A stretch of DNA of 36,731 nucleotides from positions 1-36,731 of the forward strand of contig JAFMCG010000008.1 of the NCBI GenBank assembly GCA_017857895.1. The letters run 5' to 3'. The position numbers and the translations under genes were made by a program. The stretch comes from Burkholderiaceae bacterium (GTDB lineage: Bacteria; Pseudomonadota; Gammaproteobacteria; Burkholderiales; Burkholderiaceae_B). The first letter of the stretch is position 1. Each line of letters begins with the position of its first letter. The notes under the pieces are model-generated. The model saw nothing but the letters and a program-made list of their open reading frames with translations. It was not told the DNA's origin and made no database searches. Positions 29,484-36,731 of this stretch are shown here, in pieces.

Positions 29484-30419
29484 TTACAACGTGACGCCAT
29501 AAGTGCTTTGCATCAACGTGCCAATTTCAGCCAATGACGGGGTGTGATTTTGTGGTCCACGCGAAGCAATTTTTAGGGAACCCATCACATTGCCCAGCAT
29601 ACACGCCTTTTCCCATGACCAGCCTTGGGTCAAACCGTGTAGAAGTCCTGCCCGATGGGCATCACCACAACCTGTCGGATCGACCACAGCCGTGGGTTTG
29701 ATGGGTGCAATGTCAATGGCTTGGCCCGCCAAGTAAAGCGTGGCACCTTCAGCGCCACGGGTCACCACCACCGCATCGAGATCCTCAGCCAGACTTTTGG
29801 GTGTGCGGCCGGTTCGCTCCTGAACCACACTGGCTTCATAGTCATTAAAAGCCAATGCACGCGCTTTACCAAAGACGGACAATAAGTCGGGGCCGTCAAA
29901 CAATGGCATCGCCTGACCCAAATCAAAAATAAACGGAACACCCGCCTTCGATAAACGGTCAATATGTGCCAGCATGCCGGCTTTTGAGTCTGGCGCCACA
30001 ATCGCCCAAGCAGCACCTTGTGCTGAGGCAACGTTGTCGGCCGAACGGTCCATGGCACCAGGGTGAAACGCGGTGATTTGATTGTCATCAAGATCAGTCG
30101 TGATAAAACATTGCGCGGTAAACATATCGGGTAGTAGACGGATATTCTCAGTGGGAATCCCAAGGCGCTTGAAGCGCTCAAGATAGTCACCGGCATCTTG
30201 GCCAACGGTAGCGACTGGCAGAGGTTGACCGCCCAATAGCTTAAGGTTGTAAGCGATGTTGCCTGCGCAGCCACCAAACTCTTTACGCATGGTCGGCACC
30301 AAGAAAGACACGCTCAGCGCATGAATGCGATCTGGCAGGATGTGCTCTTTAAATCGCCCGTCAAAGACAGCAATCGTGTCAAACGCCACTGAGCCGCAGA
30401 TCAAAACTTGTGAAGACAT
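29484..30419 (-). CDS. PfkB-family carbohydrate/nucleoside kinase (adenosine kinase-like)
   Basis: FGGCAGNIAYNLKLLG and VVDPTGCGDAHRAGLLHGL (PfkB signatures). Confidence 0.87.
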   Translation of the reverse strand: MSSQVLICGSVAFDTIAVFDGRFKEHILPDRIHALSVSFLVPTMRKEFGGCAGNIAYNLKLLGGQPLPVATVGQDAGDYLERFKRLGIPTENIRLLPDMFTAQCFITTDLDDNQITAFHPGAMDRSADNVASAQGAAWAIVAPDSKAGMLAHIDRLSKAGVPFIFDLGQAMPLFDGPDLLSVFGKARALAFNDYEASVVQERTGRTPKSLAEDLDAVVVTRGAEGATLYLAGQAIDIAPIKPTAVVDPTGCGDAHRAGLLHGLTQGWSWEKACMLGNVMGSLKIASRGPQNHTPSLAEIGTLMQSTYGVTL

Positions 30420-30443
30420 ATTTTTTACCCGGCAAGCGGGCTC

Positions 30444-31514
30444 CTATGGAAAGAATTTTTCAACTTCAAAGCCGCTAACGGTTGAACCCGTTACCCGCAT
30501 TGGTATTTCAAGACTGGCTTCTTGCTGCGCACCAAATGGTCGCGCCAACAAGTCAGGGGGCAAATATTCTGAAGGTGCAAGTGCACGTCGAATCACCACC
30601 GTTCCCGACGCGTCTGAAAACACAACCATCAAACTCGGCCATGGTTGTGCGCGGTCAAAACGATTTTGCAAGGTCAGACGCAAAACATAGTCATGCACAC
30701 CGGCCACGGGTTGATTGGTGGCCAATTGCAAAGAAGAACCCACCACAAAAATCCGTTCAATTCGCCGCACATAACCCACCTCGCAACCCAAGGGCCGGCA
30801 TACTTGCTCAAGAAGCGGGCGCAAGGTCGGCACGCTACTGGCGACATCATCGCGATAAACGTATAGCAATTGCCCCAACAAAACCAATGAAAGCGCAACC
30901 GCACCCGACAACCAAATCAAAGCCCTCGATGGCGACTCTGGCTCTTCGTCTTCCATGAAATCGGGCACTGTTCGACCAAAAGCCGACGGGTCATCACCGC
31001 GCAAGCGCGCCTCACCCACAATCTTGACTGCAGGCTCAGCCCGTTCGGGTACCGACCACTCAGGCTCAGCCGTCTCGTCGGTGAATGATTTAAAAACAGG
31101 TTCAGAACGACCCGATACTGGTGCTGAAGGATAAGTCGTCAGTGACGGTTCTGTGGGCTCAGTAGTCACAGAGGACTGAAATGACGATGACGGCTTCGAT
31201 GCCCAAGCCGCCGTGGTGGGTGCACGGCGTTCAGCCACCATTCGAAAGACCTCAGGCGCGGCAGAGGCGGCGGGCATGACAGGCACCATTACCTTTGCAG
31301 GCTCTTGTTCGAGCTCTGATTCAAGCGCTGGGGTTGGCGTTGATTGCTCACCGACTTTTTGAGTCAAAGTCGGCAAACTGTCTTGCAGACACTCAAAACC
31401 ATCAAACACATGTGAGCATTGCCCACACCGTACCAAACCATCGTGCAGTCGCAACAGATCAGCGGTCACGGCAAAGCCGCTATCGCACTTGGGGCAGCGT
31501 GTCACCAAACTCAC
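30444..31514 (-). CDS. Zinc-ribbon / DUF3426 membrane protein
   Basis: N-terminal MSLVTRCPKCDSGFAVTADLLRLHDGLVRCGQCSHVFDGFECL (MJ0042-type), single TM segment, DUF3426-like C-terminus. Confidence 0.85.
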   Translation of the reverse strand: MSLVTRCPKCDSGFAVTADLLRLHDGLVRCGQCSHVFDGFECLQDSLPTLTQKVGEQSTPTPALESELEQEPAKVMVPVMPAASAAPEVFRMVAERRAPTTAAWASKPSSSFQSSVTTEPTEPSLTTYPSAPVSGRSEPVFKSFTDETAEPEWSVPERAEPAVKIVGEARLRGDDPSAFGRTVPDFMEDEEPESPSRALIWLSGAVALSLVLLGQLLYVYRDDVASSVPTLRPLLEQVCRPLGCEVGYVRRIERIFVVGSSLQLATNQPVAGVHDYVLRLTLQNRFDRAQPWPSLMVVFSDASGTVVIRRALAPSEYLPPDLLARPFGAQQEASLEIPMRVTGSTVSGFEVEKFFP

Positions 31515-32440
31515 GACGCTTGCTCACTAGGCCGTTGGCCTGCCAAACACACCCAACCGTCTAGGGCCTGCCAGACGGTCAGTGCAATCCACGGCTGATA
31601 AAAAACCGCCACTTCTTCAGCCTGGCGCTCTAACACGCCAGAGAGCACCAAAGAACCACCTGGTTTGACACGCTGACTGAGCATTGGCGCCAACACCTTT
31701 AAAGGGTTCGACAAAATATTGGCCACCACGACATCAAACTGCCCGTCTGGCAATGCGTCGGTTAACCCTGCATTCAATGTGACTTGGTTGACCGTGGCGT
31801 TGTACTCGGTGGACTCGACGGCCTGCTCGTCAATGTCGATTGCCCACGTGTCACCAGCGCCTAGGCGCCGTGCCGCGATCGCTAAGATGCCTGAACCGCA
31901 GCCGTAATCCAACACAGTAGCGTTTGCCGGTAGCTCGCTTGTGAGCCAACGCAAACAAACATGGGTGGTGGGATGGCTACCTGTGCCAAACGCCAGGCCA
32001 GGATCCAGTGCCAAGGTGATGCGGTCAGTGACTGGCAAATCTTCTTGATGCCAGCTCGGCACAATGAGTAGTCGATTGCCCACGGGTATGGGACCAAACT
32101 GCGATTGCGTCAACCGCACCCAGTCTTCGTCAGGTACTTCTCTAACCTGCCATGTGGTGTCCAAATCAAAAGACAATTGTTGCTGTGCTTGAAGCATCAC
32201 CTGCTGCGGATCAACCCCATCGGCCAGCAAAGCCAACACGCGGTTGGTTTGCCAACCTTGCGGCGAGGCTTCGCTGCCGGGCTCACCAAATATCGGCTGC
32301 TCTTCAGGCGTATCGAGATCAGCATCCTCAACCGAGGCACACAACGCGCCCGCTTCAAGCAAGGCGTCAGTGACCGAATCAGCCTGCTCACCCGGGCAAT
32401 ACAGAACCAGTTCACGCATGACGTTTGCCTCCGACCCCAA
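31511..32440 (-). CDS. prmA: Ribosomal protein L11 methyltransferase
   Basis: LALDPGLAFGTGSHPTTHVCLRWL, VLDYGCGSGILAIAARRLGA, VVANILSNPL. Confidence 0.94.
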   Translation of the reverse strand: MGSEANVMRELVLYCPGEQADSVTDALLEAGALCASVEDADLDTPEEQPIFGEPGSEASPQGWQTNRVLALLADGVDPQQVMLQAQQQLSFDLDTTWQVREVPDEDWVRLTQSQFGPIPVGNRLLIVPSWHQEDLPVTDRITLALDPGLAFGTGSHPTTHVCLRWLTSELPANATVLDYGCGSGILAIAARRLGAGDTWAIDIDEQAVESTEYNATVNQVTLNAGLTDALPDGQFDVVVANILSNPLKVLAPMLSQRVKPGGSLVLSGVLERQAEEVAVFYQPWIALTVWQALDGWVCLAGQRPSEQAS

Positions 32441-32476
32441 GGACCAGCAAGGCCCCTACAAACCCCTCAATCACAA

Positions 32477-33823
32477 TTAGGGGCGCTCTGCCAATTTGTG
32501 CTCAAGGTAGTGAATGCTCGTACCGCCTTCCATGAATCGAGTATCAACCATCAACTCCCGGTGCAAGGCGACGTTGGAACTAATGCCTTCAATCACAATC
32601 TCTGACAAAGCGGTCCGCATACGGGCCAAGGCTTGCTCTCGACTATCGCCATAGGTAATGACTTTGGCGATCATTGAATCATAGTAGGGCGGTACAAAGT
32701 AACCGTTAAAGGCATGCGAATCAATTCTCACGCCTGGGCCACCAGGCATGTGCCAATTGGTGATTCGACCAGGACTGGGCACAAATTTAAAGGCGTCTTC
32801 GGCATTGATCCGGCATTCAATCGCATGACCACGGAATTCGATGTCACGTTGTTTTAACGTGAAGGGCTCACCGGCTGCAATCCGAATTTGCTGCTGCACC
32901 AAGTCGATGCCCGTGATCAGCTCCGTGACGGGGTGTTCAACCTGAATTCGGGTGTTCATTTCGATGAAGTAGAACTCATTGTTCTCAAACAGAAACTCGA
33001 ACGTACCCGCACCCCGATAACCAATTTTGCGGCAAGCCTCAGCGCAACGCTCACCGATTTTCTCGATCAGCTTACGGGGTATGCCAGGCGCTGGGGCCTC
33101 TTCAATCACTTTTTGATGGCGACGTTGCATCGAGCAGTCGCGCTCACCAAGCCAAACCGCCTGCTTGCCACCGTCGGCCAAAATCTGAATTTCCACATGG
33201 CGAGGGTTTTCGAGAAACTTCTCCATGTAGACTTCCGGGTTGTTAAACGCCGCGCCAGCTTCTGTTTTGGTCATGGTGACCGCGCTCAGTAACGCAGCCT
33301 CCGTGTGAACCACGCGCATGCCGCGTCCACCGCCACCGCCAGCGGCCTTAATAATGACGGGATAACCCACCTCACGCGCGGTTTGAATGATCACTTGTGG
33401 ATCGTCAGGCAACGCCCCCTCAGAGCCTGGCACCACGGGCACACCCGCGGCGATCATGGCTTGCTTGGCGCTGACTTTGTCACCCATCAAACGGATTGAT
33501 TCCGAGCGTGGCCCAATGAATACAAATCCACTTTTTTCGACCCGTTCAGCAAAATCGGCATTTTCAGACAAGAACCCATAACCAGGGTGAATCGCTTGCG
33601 CATCAGTTACTTCAGCGGCGGAAATAATAGCCGGCATGTTCAAGTAACTGTCTTTTGATGGCGCTGGGCCAATACAAACCGACTCATCAGCCAGACGCAC
33701 GTATTTGGCATCGCGATCGGCTTCGGAATGAACCACTACCGTCTTGACGCCCAATTCACGGCAGGCGCGCTGAATGCGCAATGCGATTTCGCCTCGATTG
33801 GCGATCAGAATTTTTTCAAACAT
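32477..33823 (-). CDS. accC: Acetyl-CoA carboxylase, biotin carboxylase subunit
   Basis: [53 protein letters not shown]. Confidence 0.97.
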   Translation of the reverse strand: MFEKILIANRGEIALRIQRACRELGVKTVVVHSEADRDAKYVRLADESVCIGPAPSKDSYLNMPAIISAAEVTDAQAIHPGYGFLSENADFAERVEKSGFVFIGPRSESIRLMGDKVSAKQAMIAAGVPVVPGSEGALPDDPQVIIQTAREVGYPVIIKAAGGGGGRGMRVVHTEAALLSAVTMTKTEAGAAFNNPEVYMEKFLENPRHVEIQILADGGKQAVWLGERDCSMQRRHQKVIEEAPAPGIPRKLIEKIGERCAEACRKIGYRGAGTFEFLFENNEFYFIEMNTRIQVEHPVTELITGIDLVQQQIRIAAGEPFTLKQRDIEFRGHAIECRINAEDAFKFVPSPGRITNWHMPGGPGVRIDSHAFNGYFVPPYYDSMIAKVITYGDSREQALARMRTALSEIVIEGISSNVALHRELMVDTRFMEGGTSIHYLEHKLAERP

Positions 33824-33825
33824 GG

Positions 33826-34281
33826 TTACACAATCACAAACAAGGGCTGTCCATACTCGACCGGCTCGCCGTTGTTGACTAGGATCTCCTTAACGACACC
33901 CGCTTTGTCGGCTTCAATCTCGTTTAACAGTTTCATGGCCTCAATGATGCAAAGTGGCTGACCCTGTTGCACCGATTGACCCACCTCAACAAACACGGCT
34001 GAGCCAGGGCTCGGCGACCGGTAAAACGTACCAACCATGGGCGATTTAACCGTATCGGCCTCTAGCGCAACTGGCGCTACCGGCGCTAACGCTACCGGAG
34101 CCGCTGACTCATTGGCAACGGGTGCAGGGGCGGCATGCACGGGCGCGGGCGCCGCAGCATAGGCAACAGGCGCGCTCGACTTGACGATCTTGACTTTGTC
34201 CTCACCCTCGGTGATTTCGAGTTCGGCGATGTCAGACTCCGCGACCAAATCAATCAGTGTTTTGAGCTTACGTAAATCCAT
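33826..34281 (-). CDS. accB: Acetyl-CoA carboxylase biotin carboxyl carrier protein
   Basis: [32 protein letters not shown], Ala/Pro linker, [15 protein letters not shown] biotinylation motif. Confidence 0.96.
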   Translation of the reverse strand: MDLRKLKTLIDLVAESDIAELEITEGEDKVKIVKSSAPVAYAAAPAPVHAAPAPVANESAAPVALAPVAPVALEADTVKSPMVGTFYRSPSPGSAVFVEVGQSVQQGQPLCIIEAMKLLNEIEADKAGVVKEILVNNGEPVEYGQPLFVIV

Positions 34282-34347
34282 GATGAATTTTCCCAGAGGG
34301 TCAGTTAAATAGAGCAAATAAAAATCATTTGTGTGTTTGGTCGCCGA

Positions 34348-34800
34348 TTAAAGTTTTGGCGATAGCGGTTGCTTGAGCGCAAACATCAAGGCGGCATGAT
34401 AACCCTCAACGCCCAAACCGGCGATCACGCCTACGGCGATCGCCGACAAGTACGAATGATGGCGAAAAGCTTCTCGGCGATAGACATTTGAAAGGTGAAC
34501 CTCGACAAACGGCAAAGCGACACCAGCCAAAGCATCACGAATGGCAACGCTGGTATGGGTATACGCACCCGCATTGATCAAAATAAAGGTGGTGCCATCG
34601 GTGAGCGCTTGCTGAATTCGATCAACCAGCACACCTTCCGAATTGCTTTGAAATGACGACAGTTGGGCACCTTTTGAATGTGCCGCTGCCAACAACTCGG
34701 CATCAAGTTGTGCCAAAGTCTGTGTGCCATAGATGGCCGGCTCCCTTTGCCCCAATAGGTTCAGGTTCGGGCCGTGTAAAACCAAAATGCGGTGTGACAT
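34348..34800 (-). CDS. aroQ: 3-dehydroquinate dehydratase type II
   Basis: [75 protein letters not shown]. Confidence 0.96.
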   Translation of the reverse strand: MSHRILVLHGPNLNLLGQREPAIYGTQTLAQLDAELLAAAHSKGAQLSSFQSNSEGVLVDRIQQALTDGTTFILINAGAYTHTSVAIRDALAGVALPFVEVHLSNVYRREAFRHHSYLSAIAVGVIAGLGVEGYHAALMFALKQPLSPKL

Positions 34801-34907
34801 GGTGATCGTTCGCTCGTCTTGACGGTTTTGTCCATCATAGCGCATCAAAAGACCTTCAAGAGTGCCTAAAGCGTCTATCTTTCATTCATTTGTTGTTATT
34901 TTCGCAG

Positions 34908-35474
34908 TTAAACCGCTGAACCGCTTACCAGTTTGGCCACTTGTGCGCTCAGTGAATCGGGGTCGACAGGCCCCAAAATCACAGGACCAAGATCGCCTTG
35001 GGCGCGCACCAAAACCGTGAACGGCAACCCGCCGGCCACATTACCCAATGCCCGCACAAGACCAAGCCCGCCATGCCCCGCCACAAAAATGGGGAAGGAT
35101 ACGGGTATCTTTTTCACAAATTCGGTCACATTTGACGCCGTATCAATGGCAATCCCCAAGAACTGTGCGCCCGGGTGTTGTTGCGCCAACCGATTCAAAT
35201 CAGGCATTTCTTTCACGCAGGGCGGGCACCATGTGGCCCAAAAATTAATCACCAGCGGGCGATCCCGCCATTGCGCCATGCTCTGTTCGTTACCTGCCAT
35301 GTCTGGTAATACAGCCGCAAAAAACGACTCGATACCTGGCGTAGTCGCATTCTCCGAGCGAATGGCTCGGTTGGCCTGGGGCGCACGTCGTGAGCTCTGT
35401 TGCCATCCAAAGTAGCCAACACTACCCATGGCTGCTAAACCAACGGCGCCAATAATTGCAGTTCTTCTCTTCAT
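34908..35474 (-). CDS. TlpA/ResA-like thiol-disulfide oxidoreductase
   Basis: VINFWATWCPPCVKEMPDLNRL (CxxC thioredoxin motif), N-terminal TM segment. Confidence 0.9.
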   Translation of the reverse strand: MKRRTAIIGAVGLAAMGSVGYFGWQQSSRRAPQANRAIRSENATTPGIESFFAAVLPDMAGNEQSMAQWRDRPLVINFWATWCPPCVKEMPDLNRLAQQHPGAQFLGIAIDTASNVTEFVKKIPVSFPIFVAGHGGLGLVRALGNVAGGLPFTVLVRAQGDLGPVILGPVDPDSLSAQVAKLVSGSAV

Positions 35475-35594
35475 AGCCTAATCATAGCGCCGCAAAGCCA
35501 AATATAACGACCTAACCATCTACAATGCTGACCAAGCGGACGGTAATTGATTGTTTTAAAGCGCCCGCGATGGCGTTCAAAGGAACCTATTCTC

Positions 35595-36731
35595 ATGCAC
35601 CTGCACATCCTAGGCATCTGCGGCACCTTCATGGGCGGCCTCGCCCTGATTGCGAGAGCAGCGGGTCACCGCGTGACGGGTTGCGACCAGGGCGTGTATC
35701 CACCCATGAGCACGCAGCTTGAGGAACAGGGTATTGACCTCATTGAAGGGTTTGGCGCTGACCAACTGGCGCTCAAACCTGATTTATATGTGATCGGTAA
35801 TGTCGTGAGTCGCGGCAACCCCCTAATGGAAGCCATCCTCAATCAAAACGCTGCGTTCATTTCAGGGCCTCAGTGGCTAGGCCAGACAATCCTTAAAGAC
35901 CAACACGTGCTGGCGGTGGCTGGCACCCACGGCAAAACAACCACCAGCGCCATGCTGGCTTGGATTCTGCAACGCACAGACCAACAGCCCAATTTCTTGA
36001 TTGGTGGGATTGCCCCTGGGCTTGGTGTGTCTGCTCGATATGAGCCAAACAACAAACTTTTTGTGATCGAAGCCGACGAGTACGACACCGCATTTTTTGA
36101 TAAACGATCCAAATTTGTGCATTACCGCGCACGCACGGCCATTCTTAACAACTTAGAGTATGACCACGCCGACATTTTTCCTGATCTTGGCGCCATCGAA
36201 ACACAATTCCACCATCTGGTTCGAACGGTGCCCGCGCTCGGTCAAATTGTCATGCCAGTCGGTGAACCCGCGCTTGAACGAGTCATCGAACGGGGGTGTT
36301 GGACCCCGGTGGAGCGAACAGGTCATGCCGACGGCTGGCATCAGCAAGAAACCGACAGCACTCAAAACCCCATGATCTACCGCGGCACACAAGCTGTGGG
36401 AGCCCTGCAATGGTCACTCACCGGCGCTCACAACACCCAAAACGCACTGGCTGCGTTAGCAGCCGCGCATCACGTGGGCATCGCGCCTAGCGTCGCACTA
36501 GAGGCGTTGAATCAATTTGAGGGTGTCAAACGACGCATGGAAGTGCGCGGTACGGTCAACAACATCACCGTTTTTGATGACTTTGCCCACCACCCGACAG
36601 CCATTGAAACAACACTGAATGGGTTACGTAACAGCAATCCCAATGCTCGCATCATCGCCGTACTTGAGCCGCGCTCAAACACCATGAAACTTGGTGCCAT
36701 GGCTTCACGCCTAACGGCCTCGCTAGCCTGC
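35595..36731 (+). CDS. mpl: UDP-N-acetylmuramate:L-alanyl-gamma-D-glutamyl-meso-diaminopimelate ligase (3' truncated by window)
   Basis: MHLHILGICGTFMGGLALIARAAGHRVTGCDQGVYPPMSTQLEEQGI, VAGTHGKTTTSAMLAW. Open to the window end (379 codons), so absent from the ORF track. Confidence 0.93.
   Translation, partial: MHLHILGICGTFMGGLALIARAAGHRVTGCDQGVYPPMSTQLEEQGIDLIEGFGADQLALKPDLYVIGNVVSRGNPLMEAILNQNAAFISGPQWLGQTILKDQHVLAVAGTHGKTTTSAMLAWILQRTDQQPNFLIGGIAPGLGVSARYEPNNKLFVIEADEYDTAFFDKRSKFVHYRARTAILNNLEYDHADIFPDLGAIETQFHHLVRTVPALGQIVMPVGEPALERVIERGCWTPVERTGHADGWHQQETDSTQNPMIYRGTQAVGALQWSLTGAHNTQNALAALAAAHHVGIAPSVALEALNQFEGVKRRMEVRGTVNNITVFDDFAHHPTAIETTLNGLRNSNPNARIIAVLEPRSNTMKLGAMASRLTASLAC

Overview
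The window is mostly a conserved, housekeeping-type chromosomal segment. Gene content and order (glyA-nrdR-ribD-ribE, rplM-rpsI, accB-accC-prmA, an AlaLys-rich histone H1-like gene) look betaproteobacterial, probably Burkholderiales; that is an inference from gene content only. The exception is the left edge. Positions 1-546 hold three tandem short ORFs missing from the supplied ORF track: one truncated by the window edge, one of 47 aa and one of 49 aa. They share a nearly invariant acidic leader (MNIELDEVVVQDVSDDALE[Q/L]AAGGAQ, with a double-Gly motif) and have different Cys/Ser/Thr-containing C-termini (...GGNSNQYTVCWC, ...LQGGFHSQIYTACMPAVGCSS, ...GGCDSMNSFPCSVSVLVLDIADR). A factor-independent terminator follows. 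This is the architecture of a multi-precursor RiPP (lanthipeptide/bacteriocin-like) locus. It lies just beyond the 3' end of a tRNA-Ser, a classic island insertion point, and its maturation and export genes would be left of the window. Other observations: paired NrdR boxes before nrdAB with nrdR in the same window, a likely erpA terminator embedded in the convergent anmK coding sequence, a perfect 24-bp hairpin after nrdB, and a possible three-way-junction 5' leader before the H1-like gene.
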